64,000 nt of DNA. Origin: Paramecium octaurelia. Lineage: Eukaryota > Ciliophora > Oligohymenophorea > Peniculida > Parameciidae. Positions within the stretch are counted from its first letter, which is position 1. Every line of letters starts with the position of its first letter. The position numbers were made by a program, and so were the translations under genes. Below, in pieces: positions 10,717 through 24,220 of the stretch. The stretch covers positions 452,506-516,505 of the forward strand of contig CAJJDP010000008.1 in assembly GCA_905182995.1 (NCBI GenBank), given 5' to 3'. The notes under the pieces were generated by a model. It was not told the DNA's origin. It worked only from the letters and a program-made list of their open reading frames with translations, and ran no database searches.

Positions 10717-12381
10717 ATGTAAATTGAAGCCCAAATTTTGTATTAATTCGAGTGTTTTCGAAAAGGAAAGAATGAAAACAAAAAGTATATTGGAGTGCTC
10801 AAGTCTGATAGATTAGATTTGTACAAGGTAAAATTATTTAACTGATATTTTCATTTTAGGAAAATTCGCAAGTATCTAAGTATTCCCTACCAATCCAACT
10901 ATAGACACACATTAAATGGGAAGTTGAGGAAGATAATTTAAACGGGAAAAAGCATTATAAAATAGTGTCATTCAAATTTCAATAAGTGAATTAAATCGTA
11001 TTGATCTTATAGGTTAAATAAATTAAAGAAAATCATGTGGCCAAAATTTCTACATTTTATAGTGACGAGAAGACCCTTACCATTCTAAAAGAGCATTTGA
11101 GAAATAAAATCATATTTTAAAGGATTCAAGACTTTTATACCCCTCTCTAAACTTTGGGAAAAGGTGCATCCTCAAGGGTTCTCCTCGTCAGACACAAAAA
11201 CACCGAATTATATTATGCCGCTAAATGTGTAGACAAATCCTATGTTAATGAAACAGAAAATGGAATTGTACATTATTTTGTAATCTCAGGAATCCATGTT
11301 TCAGGAAATTTCGATCAATAATGCCCTTGATCATCCTTCATTTATTAAGTTGCATGCTGTCTATGAGGGAGATAACACATTTTATATGGTAATGGACCTA
11401 TTAGAAGGAAGAAGTTTGCATGATGAATTAAACAATCATAAAAATGGATTCCCAGAAGATATTGTTAGGAATGTAATGTGGGTATTCATAATCAATTATG
11501 TCTAAGCAAATTCTCACTGGTATTGAGTACATGCATGATAAATAAATTATGCATAGAGATATCAAACCTGAAAATATCATGCTCTTAAAAAAAGGAGATT
11601 TGAATTCATTAAAAATTGTTGATTTTGGATTGGCCACATATTGCAATATTGATAAGTTTGAATTGTAATCATATTAGATATTTATTTCCTAAATGTGGAA
11701 CTCCAGGTTATGTTGCTCCTGAAATTGCTAATTTAGTCGATAAAACAATTAAGTATGATAAAGTGTGCGATGTCTTCAGCGCAGGAGTAATCTTCTTTAA
11801 ATTGTATTTTTAATTTTCATTTAAGATTAACAGGAAAAGATCTTTTTCCAGGAGTTGGATTTAATTTAGTTTTAAAACTAAATAAATAATGCAAAATTGA
11901 TTTGACCCCTTTACAAATGAAAAAAATAGATCCCTCCATCATTGTATAACATCATTATTCATTAAATTAGTCCATAATTTAGAAAATGCTAGAAAAGGAA
12001 CCAAATCAAAGAATTAGTGCAGCCCAATGTCTATAGGACCAATTTTTTGCTTCGTGTTACTAAGAATAAGGGTTATAGGGACCTTCTAAATTAACAGCTA
12101 ATTAAAAAAAATAAATGTTCACTTCAAGTGGCAAAGCTCTGACTACCGAATTTCCAAATGATAAACTAAAGGGTAGTCCTCAGGATAGGCTTGAAAATAA
12201 AGGATCTTTTGTTACATAAGATAATGCATTTCGACCCATACAATCTAATTAATAAAAGATAATGTAAAAATTCAATACTACAGAATTTGAACATACTGAA
12301 AATGCTCAAAGCCCATAAATGGAAAAGGTTATTAAATAATTTCAAAATGGTGATGCCATCTAAGAAGAAGATGAAAAATGA
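10717..12381 (+). CDS. Ser/Thr protein kinase with PH-like N-terminus, about 514 aa
   Basis: Residues about 10-115 form a strand-rich domain ending in a helix ([14 protein letters not shown]) that resembles a PH domain. The kinase domain follows: Gly loop [13 protein letters not shown]-type lysine in YAAKCVDK, catalytic [10 protein letters not shown], metal-binding VDFGLA, activation segment [10 protein letters not shown] and [13 protein letters not shown]. All catalytic residues are present, so it should be active. Fold details resemble the CaM-kinase group, but no EF hands follow. Instead there is a Q/S-rich tail of about 110 residues. Introns at 10828-10859, 11268-11289, 11482-11506, 11656-11677 and 11804-11825. 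An additional in-phase 27-nt intron at 11944-11970 is possible and would give 505 residues. Confidence 0.82.
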
Positions 12382-12592
12382 ATAAAATATCATTCAATAT
12401 TTGTTATTAAAATAATTATTCATATGTTCAGTATTTTTTATTTTGCAATCACTTTCATCTTAGACCGACTTTATAAGAATTTAAACAAAATGGAAATAGA
12501 ACATATTAATAGAATGGCTTTTATTACACTGATTAAGAGAATCAGTAGAAAATAATAGGTTTTAGATAATTATATGTAAGAATTAAATAAAA

Positions 12593-12820
12593 TCAAGGGT
12601 TTTGATTCGAAGTTTTAGAATTAAGGGTTTATTAGAGTGATGATTAAACTGAAATAGAATGCAATCTTCTAGCTAAAATTGGATTCTTGAAAGGATTGAG
12701 GTTTTGTTTGTTATCTTTAATTTCTTCTAAAACTAGTTCTGATTTTGGATTCTCTTTTACTTTTTCACAAATATGGGGTAACTCTCCTCTTATAGGTTTC
12801 TTGGAATTACAGACTCCCAT
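12593..12820 (-). CDS. Small protein with N-myristoylation signal, 75 aa
   Basis: Single exon. The N-terminus MGVCNSKK has Gly at position 2, Ser at 6 and Lys after it, the classic N-myristoyl transferase pattern, with a Cys next to it that could be palmitoylated. The remainder is basic and Ser-rich. This predicts a peripheral membrane peptide, perhaps a ciliary or cortical membrane adaptor (inference). An opposing plus-strand frame (about 12490-12690) covers the same DNA but reads less like protein. Confidence 0.55.
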
Positions 12821-12895
12821 TGTGTTATTTTTAAATAATTATTTAATAATTTTTTTATTGATAAATATCTAAATTATATGTTATATATATATAAA

Positions 12896-13921
12896 TCATT
12901 TTCTTGACTAATTTTAAAGATCAAATTAGATGGTTTGTTTATTCTTTTTAAAAGTCTCTGATGCTGCTGCTTCTTCATTTGACTTTAGTTTTTCTTTAAA
13001 TTATTGAATACTATTCATTTTGGTTTGAATCAAACCATTAACCTCCTTCAAAAATTTAGTATTTTCATCATTATTAATCTAATTATCTAATGAATAGAAA
13101 TTATCTATACCTTTTATAGTAACCTAATGAAGAGACATAACTTCCATAGATAAATTACTTATAGTTTTTAAGAGATTTCTACTCAAATTGTAAGAGAACT
13201 CAGCTTTAGCATTTTTCTTAATTTAAATTTATTCCTCTGTTTCAGCTATTTTTGCTTTCAAAATTTTAACAATATCAATAAATTCTAAATTATTTGATAT
13301 CTCTTACATGATTAAATGTTCTTAATCTCTTTAGCAGCTTAACTTATAAGCATAGTTTAATATCCTGTTTTGTGGCATGTGCTTCTCCAATAATAAAATA
13401 CCTTAGTTTATAATCCTAACTAATATTTTTGATAAGCATTGAATTTTGCTAATCTACTTTTTCTTTTTCTATCTGCATATTATATTAGAGATTTAAAATA
13501 TTTTTTATATAATTTTAGTCTTTCGTAATTGAGAACCATTCTAATTGCCAATTTATCATATTGTTCTCTCTAATTTCAATATAAATGTTACTTTTTATAA
13601 ATTCTAATTAATTTTTTCTTTCACAATTTCCTGCTGTTCTAAAACTTATTGTTATAATTCCGAATAATTTGTTGAACAATTAGACAATTCTTATTGATAT
13701 ACATTTGTCTTATTATTAACTTTCAATTCATAAAATGCATGCAATTTTCTTAATGTGTCTTATTTAATTTCATTGAGTAAATCATTAAATTCTTTATTAT
13801 CTTGAGGATTAAATTAGACTTCTGTTGATATTTAGGTTATTCTCTCTTAAGTGCTGTCCTTAATTTCGCCAACAGCTTTTTTTAATAAGTTAATGTGTTG
13901 TTTCATTTGAACTGTACTCAT
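12896..13921 (-). CDS. Coiled-coil protein, 326 aa
   Basis: Three exons, with introns at 13570-13591 and 13285-13307. Almost entirely helical and charged, with heptad-like spacing (LQQQVLEQQEIVKEKIN; EFIDIVKILKAKIAE). A central stretch has aromatic-basic character (LGLQTKVFYYWRSTCHK), loosely like centrin-binding Sfi1-type repeats, but one copy is not enough to assign it. No membrane segment or signal. Likely structural. Confidence 0.62.
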
Positions 13922-14013
13922 TATTATTCTTAACTGATTATTTAAAATGAAATAAATATAAAGTTTATATAATTAATATAAATTAGACACTCAAACTAAA
14001 TAAAAATTAAATT

Positions 14014-17000
14014 TCACCTACTCAATCTCTTCAACAGACTTAGATTAGTTTTGTCATTTAATACATCTTCAGATAATGTAACCAATGCTAAGATATAATT
14101 TTTGTATCTTCTTTGTGAATAAATGATTTGCAATAGTGTAATGATGAAATACACAAGCAAAAACGTCAAACCAAATGAGTAGAAGTATATTAATAAATTA
14201 TTTCTCTATTCCTTTATGAGATTTTAAGATACACTATTTACTTTGTCATAAAATAACACAAAGGCTTCTGAAATATTAAAATAATACTAAACAACAAGAT
14301 TATTAAATTCTTTGTAGTAATATATTTCATCAGTTATATTCTTTTGATAAATTCCATGAGTAATTTCAACTTCGAAATCGTTTTTAAATAATGAATCCAA
14401 ATTACTAATAAACCCAATAATGCCTTTTCTCAGTACTTCTGAATTATTATCATACGGGTAAAATTAACCATAATTAATCTAGAATTCATTTGAAGTTAAA
14501 CTTGTATTGCAAAACGGCAACTCATCCATTAAATAATCGCAAAAATCACCCTTATATAGATCATATAATTTTGACTTATCACCTTCATCTATTTAATCAC
14601 TCAGTGTTATCGACGAAAATATAGATATTATTTTTTTTTAATATGTTTAGGAGATGTTTTAAAAATATTTAGGAACTTGATCATCCTCGAAGAAAATTCT
14701 AAAATCTCCTATCTCAGGATCACTTATTTTACTAAATTATTCTTCAAATAAATGTTGCCCTTTTACAATAGATGCAAAGGATAGTAAGAACCCTAACTAG
14801 GCTTAAAATTTAACATAAGTCTTTATCAAGTTTTCTATTGGCATATATTTAGTATCACTTGTTTTAATCTAATAATAGCCAAAAGATGCTAATGCAACTA
14901 AAGCAATGTAACAAAACAAAGATATGCCTATTTTCAGAACAATATTGATTGATTTATTCTATATTCTTTCATATAACAGTTATGTATCTCGTTATCGAAG
15001 ATTTTGGTAAGATTAATTGATGGTTGAATGAATCAATCTCAAAGGAGATTTACATGTGTAATAGGATTAACTCATATTCATTTGTTATTTTTCACTTTCT
15101 GAATGCTAAATTTATTATTGTTTGATCTCAATCAATCGAGAGGCCTGATCCTCATTGATCCTTGAAATGATTTGTATTAAATATTTATGCCTCTTTTCAA
15201 AATAATACCAATTTCTAATATTGATTATAAGAGGTGCACAAAATAATACTAACTGTATAATTAAGACAGTTTCCCAAAACACCATAAAATTTGAAGAATA
15301 GTCATTTAAAATTGATGTAAACTTTTCAATTAGATAAATCGTATTTTAATATGCTTATATCATATTTAATCTGAAAAACAATAAAGATTTCTTAAATTAT
15401 ATAGTTTCTTTTTAGTATGACACTAAGCCAATAGTATTTTCTCTAATTGCAGTAGAAAATGCAGAATAGCTTTCAAAACTTATTTAATTTTTTAGTAAGG
15501 TTATGTTAAACGAAGGTGAATTTTAGTCTTACTCAATATTGATTAAATCTGAATATAGTTGACCAAATTTTTATCGAAACTATTATAGAATCTGCAGTTT
15601 CTCATTAGAAAAAGAGTTTTTTAAATATTCTGATTGGTTTAAGTTTTGATAGATTACTTAATTAAATCCATAATGAAATGCTCTATTGTAAAATTGATTA
15701 ATCAACTAAGGCGATAATATATATTCTGTGTATGTTAATTTTGCATTAAAATCAGATTCTATTTAGTTAACTTGAATTATTAAAAATACAACAACCAAAA
15801 TCACCAATACTACTTTATAAAAATATATCTAAAAAAATGGTTAGCTGCTAGATTATTTGAGTAATATATCATGCAAGATATATTACCCTTTTTATTCTGA
15901 ACTAACTATGCTGACGTCATTTAATGATTTGGCTTTAACATCTTCTATTTATAGAATCTCCTCATTGATATTTTCAGCTTCTTCATATTCTGCTTTTGTC
16001 TCTATTGTACTTAACTCTAATTAATACTGGATTATTTGATCTTTCAATTCAATTTTTGATAGTTTTACTTTAAATTTCATAGCTACATCATTTTCTGTCT
16101 ATTAATATTAATAATCGATTACTTACAATATGGAGATTGATAAGTTGGCTTAATTTCTCTTATAATTGAGGCTCCAAAAAGTCAAATTAAAATATTTCAT
16201 GATTTTAGTAAAAATTCTTAGAACTTAATAAAGAATGCTTCTCTGATCTATCTGAACAAATGACATAATCTTAATTTGGAATATTGCTATAATTATTGAG
16301 TTTGAGAATAGATTAAATTTAATTTTTATATTGTTTATCAATCTTATGAATATCCTATCTCAGAACAAAACTAACTTCTTTTTCAAGTAGGAATTCATTA
16401 TTATTTATGATATAAAATAACTCTGTCGAGAAATATTAAATATAACTGTATTGCTTCATTTAAGAATGCAATTCATTAAATTACTCTAAATAATCATTCA
16501 TTCCTATTATTTTACCTGATGGATCAAAAATTATATAGCCTTTATCTTAATTAACTTTTTTTATCAAAGTTATAAAAGCGAAATCAGACCTATCATTGCT
16601 TACAGTAAAACTCAGTTCTAAACATTAAATTTTCCCATTCTCCTGTTACTACTAGAGAACTTCAAGAGAATTCTTCATGGTAAATGATTTCAACTAGCTT
16701 CTTTGGAGAAATCTTTCTATAAATTAATTATGTAGTGATGATATTGAATCAGGCATTAATTGCTCTATAAAATCTAACTTAAAATCTGTATTATATCCAA
16801 AGAATTATAGCATAGATTTATTAGTATTTAGGATTTGGCCTTTATATCTAATCATACTGACTGTTAGCATGATGGCTTTACTTTTCATTATCTAAATGGC
16901 TTCTAAGGTTTTATGATCACTTTCCAAAATTTTCTTAATGATTTTCTTTTGTTTTATAGCCTAAACATAATAATCTAAATACTTGTCCATAATTTTACAT

Positions 17001-18467
17001 AATCACAGAGTTAAAATTAATTGAGATTTTTAAATAAATAACATTTGTTCGATTCTCAAGGATATTATTTTTAATAAGCCATCTTTAAGTGTTTTAAATA
17101 GATTAGGAAACCTTGACAATTCTGCTCCCAGCTTCAGCAAAATTTTTACTTCCTTGTATTAAATTTGAGAGAAGATCAATTTATTTAGTAAGAATATCAG
17201 AAAATCTCTTTTGATATTCCATTTCTAGTAAGAGATCCCTATTTAATTATTAAATCATTAATGTTGATTTATATACTTGCATAATATCCTATTAGATGGA
17301 GCTCTTATAGAATTGACTATAAATCTTATAAAAAAAGGAGTTATTATTTTACTAGTACTCAAATTTATAGAGAATAAATACAGCTTAAAAGTAGCTTTAC
17401 TCACTTTTGGACAAATAGTCAAATAATATCAAAACATTATTTTCATTCTAAAAATAGTGATTGCCTTTTATTTCATTTTCAACAATTTATTTAATGAAAT
17501 TAAGATAAAATCCATTATCTGATTTATATTAAGTGTCTTATTTTAAAAATAACGGATTAAAATATAATTTAATCTTATTCTCTATAACATGAAGAATATT
17601 GTTGGATTAAATAAATTTAAACAAATTAATTTGAGTAGATAAGTAAAATGATAATGTTGCCATGTAAAGTAAGATATTAAAAATTAAAACTTCATCCATT
17701 TTAGTACCTATTCCCAGTAAGAGAAATACTGAAATGATTAAATTGCAAGCAATTAGACCTTAATTAAAGTTGTGGGGATCATTCTACTAAAATAAATTGT
17801 GGTATTGAGACACAATCTAAGTTATAATTGTTAGCAAATAAAATATGACAAATCCAGTTTTAGTATTAATGACAACAAATATGAAAATTCTGATTATATC
17901 CAATGTATAAATTCCATATAAATAGGGAGTATAGAATTGATTAAGTGGAAATTACAGCTTACTAAAATTGATTGCAATGTCCCTTTGAAAATATGTAGTT
18001 GCAGTTAAGATTATCAAAAATAATGCAAAAATCAAAAGAGTAATAATTATTTCCACAAAGCTAGATGAATTGTGATTCATAAAATCAATATAAGTCACTA
18101 TAAGAGGAATTCTAAATAACTTTTAGAAAATATTTAAAGTAATGCTTACTAGTTATGAAATTTTCTGCTGTTTAGGAGAATGAAAGTATATAAACAGCAT
18201 TATAAAATAGATTAATGAAAGCGATATGATGAAAACTTCTAATAAGTATTGAGTGTGATTTCTATCTATAAAGAGTGAGTAATTGGTGATTTATTGAATG
18301 CTGCTTAACATCTTATCATCATATTTGAGTTACTGCCACCCGTGTTATGGAAAACACAATGCAACATTTTGAACAAACTCAAGTATCATAAGCAATTTAA
18401 TGACTCCTATTTTAGTTTTTGTTTAGATTGAAAGTACATGAACAAAATTTTAATATGTAAAATTCAT
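14014..18467 (-). CDS. Large multi-TM protein with PAS-like domains, 1467 aa
   Basis: One reading frame over 4.4 kb with only two introns (16961-16982 and 16099-16126). Residues about 20-330 hold roughly seven hydrophobic helices. Residues about 530-640 read as a PAS fold (KGQILNTNKSMLQFFGY), and a second PAS-like segment follows (KGYIIFDPSGKIIGMNDY). The C-terminal half has four further helices near residues 870, 1055, 1170 and 1420 (VVLVILVVVFLIIQV; IGISLFCYIALVALASFGYY), separated by long Asn-rich loops with N-x-S/T sites. This suggests a sensory membrane protein with internal PAS sensing. I recall large families of PAS-bearing membrane proteins in ciliates. No kinase or cyclase domain follows, so output is unknown. 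Confidence 0.8.
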
Positions 18468-18492
18468 TTTTGTAATTTTGATAAATATTTTC

Positions 18493-19359
18493 TCATTTCT
18501 TCTGATAACTTATTTATAATGTGACTTCTTCGAACTGGGTCCCATTCAATTCATTCAAACAATTAGTTGCCTAGAGTTCGTCTTCAAATTCAACAAAGGC
18601 CACACCTTTTGGTTTGATTCCTCTGAACTCTCTAAACCCGTAAAAGTTTCTAAAATGTTGTTCTAAGTTAACAAAGTCGACCAAGTGCAAACCCTCAACA
18701 AATAAGACTTTATTTGGTTAATTTGGAATCGAAAAATTAAATATATAATAATACTTTAATTTTATTGCTGGTTCCACTGTAGACTTAATTCACTGCTAAA
18801 GGCATAGATATAGTTGGAGCTTCTCGTTATTATTTCTAATTGATCATTTCCCTTTATCTTTTATCTTGAATTCTCTTTTTATGTTCTTTTATTTTGTCAC
18901 TCATAGGCAACTTCTCCTTCTCCTCATAATCTCCTTTTGAAATATAGTATGATTTTTCTTTAGCAAAATTCACTTTCTAATCATCAGACTTAGTCTTACC
19001 ATAACTTTATCATACAATTAAGTATTATGAAATGCTTTTTGGGCTTTTATTGCCGCTTCTTCATCTTCCATTAAAATAAAAGCCTGTCCCCTCATTAAAA
19101 TATTTTTCTTGACAATTATATCAAGCACTTTTCCGCTTTATGAAAATAATGCAAATAGCGTTTATCTCATCTCCTCTGCAGTCACTTTCTCATTTAATCT
19201 ATTGATATATAAAGTTTTATTTGGTGGATTCAAATCAATCTCTTTAAAATCAACAGTTTATTTGGTTGGCACCTGCTCTACCTATGCTTATTGAACAGGT
19301 TTAAGTATTTCTTCTCTATTAATAGAAAATAGAGGCGGAACATTTAAACCTTGCAACAT
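18493..19359 (-). CDS. U1A/U2B''-type snRNP protein with two RRMs, 270 aa
   Basis: Two RNA recognition motifs in the U1A/U2B'' layout. RRM1 follows DFKEIDLNPPNKTLYINRLN and contains RNP1 as RGQAFILMEDEEAA. After a basic linker, RRM2 starts PNKVLFVEGLHLVDFVNLEQ and ends VAFVEFEDELQATNCLNELN. These proteins bind the U1 or U2 snRNA hairpin through RRM1 in the spliceosome. U1A and U2B'' cannot be told apart by eye. Introns at 18977-18999 (clear) and 18754-18784 (31 nt, AAG acceptor, less sure). With both, the length is in frame. Only 25 bases separate its stop from the start of the large PAS gene, transcribed the same way. Confidence 0.85.
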
Positions 19360-19402
19360 AAAATAAAATTTAATATATTTGTGTATTTAGCATTTCAAAA
19401 TT

Positions 19403-20540
19403 TCAATCCATATCTTCAATCTCCTCAAAGTAATCAAACTCTTCTAAAGCAGCAGAATCAACAGTCATATCAATTCCTTATGATTAGGATTGCTACATAT
19501 ATTCATCTGACTCTTAAAACTAATCTTATTATAATTGCGAATCCCTCAGATCCTAAATTCATAATATTTATACCTCTCCCTCCAATTCCTCCTCTAAATC
19601 TTCATTCTCATATTTTTCATCTTCGAAATTTCTGTTATCTACCTTCTTTTGCTATGCCTTTTTTTAATCTGCTTCCTACTTTTCTTATTACTATTTCAAT
19701 AATTCTTGCTGCTTCTGCTATTCCTTTAGTTTTTCTTATTCCTTCTTTTATTATTCTTGTTTTTATTGTTCCTATTGCTTTTTCAATTCCTCCTATTATT
19801 TCCTTTATTCTTCTTATTATTTTCGTTGTTATTCCTTCTTTTATTCTTCTAACCTCTTTTACTCCTCTTATTTTTTTTTTTATTCATCAAGTTTTCTTTA
19901 TTCATCTTATTATTACCTTCTCTTTTCTTCTTCTTGTCTTTTGAGTTCTTCTTGTTTTCTCAATTCATCTTACTTTTTCTGCTCTTACAATTTTTATTCC
20001 TATTATTATTTTTATTATTATTATTATTGTTATTGCTACAATTATACTTCTTTTGGAGATGGCTGAGCAACTTTTTAATGAACTTTTTCCTCACTATAAT
20101 AAATATGATGTGAATTTTACGATTATTTTTCTGAATTTCTATTTTTCAATAGGAAAAATAGCAATGGTTTTGTTGCATCATTGGCTTCAATATTTAATTT
20201 CTTGGCAATCTATTCCCTATTAATTTCTTCTCTCAGATTGCTTTCACTAAAAAATCATTCAAAGTGAATACCTTGAAAATATTGAATTTGTGTAATGCAT
20301 ATCAAAAAAGAGGAAAAACTCTTTTATCAATTCTAACATGTCTCTACCACAACCCAATTCATATATTGTTTAAGCTTTATTGTTTTCCCAAAAGAATGGA
20401 GATGGCTTTTTGTTGTTACCCTCCTACTAGTCAACTACATTAAAGACAGATGCTCTTATTTAAGCTCTAATCTTTGCCAAGGATCCATTAGCCTCTAAGG
20501 ATTGTATAACTAAGTTCTTAAGTTCTGTTAACTCCTACAT
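19403..20540 (-). CDS. FOP: FOP (FGFR1OP) centrosomal/basal-body protein, 363 aa
   Basis: The N-terminus is the TOF-LisH dimerisation domain of the FOP/FOR20/OFD1/TON1 group: LEANGSLAKIRAQIRASVF, then YELGCGRDMLELIKEFFLF and YTNSIFSSESNLREEI. The middle is a Q/E/K-rich coiled coil of about 150 residues. The C-terminus ends in an acidic EFDYFEEIEDM block like that of vertebrate FOP. These proteins sit at centrioles and basal bodies and are recruited by CAP350/TRM partners. Introns at 20247-20271 and 19553-19573; both are needed to keep these motifs. Plant TON1 lacks the long coil, so FOP is the better label. It starts 60 bases from the stop of the next gene upstream. Confidence 0.85.
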
Positions 20541-20600
20541 TATTAAAAATTTGAAAATAAATAATAAGAAATTTTAATTTTTATACATATTCTTATTCAC

Positions 20601-21086
20601 TCATTCCAAATCAAATTACTCTAATTCTCCTAATTACATGAAATCAAATGTTGAATCCCTGCGTTTTTGATAGTATTCATAATGATCTGCTCTGATCTTT
20701 GCATTAACGAAGTCCGCATCTCGAAATCTATCAAGAGGATGACCATGGGCAATGCAAAATAATTAATACCAAAATAACCTATATAAACAATACACAAAAG
20801 GCATTTCTATCTATTAGGAACAACCAGGATCCCTTACAAATTATTCATCAAAGAAGTATTTATTATAACATAAGTTTAAAGTTACTCCCGTTAGACAACT
20901 TATGATGGCAATTGTCCATTTATAAGGAACCAACTTTTATGTTGGATTGAACTTATAGACCTCCCTCATAATAGGAGTCATTTGATCTTTGTACATCAGG
21001 AAATATCTAAAGATATACACTGGTTTCTTGGTAAAAAGCTTTTCTTAAAGCTAGAAAAATTGTGTCCATTCATGAATTCTTCTCAT
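20601..21086 (-). CDS. Small membrane-associated protein, 161 aa
   Basis: Single exon. The N-terminal 60 residues are amphipathic (FRYFLMYKDQMTPIMREVYK). One helix (WTIAIISCLTGVTLNLCYN) could cross a membrane, followed by a Cys-containing segment and an acidic helical tail (DADFVNAKIRADHYEYYQKR). The size, single helix and charged tail would suit a ciliate-specific respiratory complex subunit, but I cannot match a family. Nothing suggests a signal peptide. Confidence 0.6.
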
Positions 21087-21122
21087 TTAATATAAATTTA
21101 ACTATTATAAAATAATATAAGT

Positions 21123-23084
<1,962 letters not shown>

Positions 23085-24220
23085 TAACGATATTTATATT
23101 AATTTTATTTGAATTTATTTAGACTCTTAATAATTCTCTACAAAAATCTAATTGCTATAAATTTGCAATTCCGATTTAGTTGTTAAATACAAGGGATTCA
23201 ATTACATTCCCATTCAAAATGAATCAGACGATATTATTCTATTAATACTCAAAGTTTTATTCAAATACTATTCCCAACCATATATTCCATTATGTCAAAT
23301 AATTAAAAAAATATATTATTCTCAATTTCTCATCTTAACCTTATATTCTTTATCATCTTATTCATCAGTTAATTTACATTAATAAATACTACTAACTTTT
23401 ATGTTTTTAATATAAATTTACTTTTAAGGTTAGGTTTTAAGATATCTTAAACAAACAAAAATGTCCCCGTTTAATATATGTTTAGTTATATTTAAATGCT
23501 CCAAATCTTCAATTTAATCTATTTTTTATTATTTTTAATTAAATATTCAGAAAATTAAAATTATTAAGGAAAATTCTAATAGAGAATCATAGACATATTG
23601 ATAAATCATCATAAGACTTACTACCTATTCATAATCTTAATTTTTATAACAATTTTTATAAAGAATCAATGTTAAAGATACTTAAAAATAATAGTCTTAA
23701 TTTTGGTAGTGAAATTTAACCATAAAATTCTACTTTTGATGATTCGTTTTGAATTAAAAAACTATTCTGATTATTATTAAACCTACATGTATCTGTTCTG
23801 AATAAAATTTAATGTGAATCTAAAATGAATTAGTTTCTTCATGTTATATTTATACTTAATAATTTCAAGATTTTTTTTGAACATAATATTTATTATTAAT
23901 ATCAAAAAGTTTATTAAATATATCCAATGTATTATAATATTTAAGGCAGATTTACTTAACGGGCTTATTATTCAATTAGAAATTTACATACCATGCTAAC
24001 TATAACTATGAATGTGCAATATTAATCGAATCTTTAAAAACTTACAATTTTACCTTAGCTTTATTATATCTTATAGATGAATTAGATGAACAGTTAAAGT
24101 GACTAGATTACAGTGACAAATTTTCAAAATGATCCTAGTATTAATATTTTGATCTATATATTATATACAAAATATTTGTTTAGAAATTCAATTATCGTTA
24201 ATAATTTTATATATATAATA
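23085..24220. other. Intergenic, 1.1 kb, no gene seen
   Basis: Very AT-rich DNA between the divergent starts of the NDR kinase and the CAP350/TRM gene. Open stretches in the ciliate code exist (for example plus strand 23219-23600), but their composition is low-complexity Ile/Leu/Tyr/Asn and they lack family features. It should contain both promoters. No tRNA-like arms or strong hairpins found. Confidence 0.5.

Noticed and set aside
12490-12690. Plus-strand frame opposite the myristoylated peptide gene
   Set aside because: Less protein-like than the minus strand, which has a precise myristoylation signal.
19351-19944. Long Ile/Leu/Phe/Pro-rich plus-strand frame that looks like a membrane protein
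   Set aside because: It is the complement of the Gln/Glu/Lys-rich coiled coil of the FOP gene, which has conserved motifs on the minus strand.
23219-23600. Plus-strand open frame of about 125 codons
   Set aside because: Low-complexity AT-driven composition. Frames of this length are expected by chance with one stop codon.
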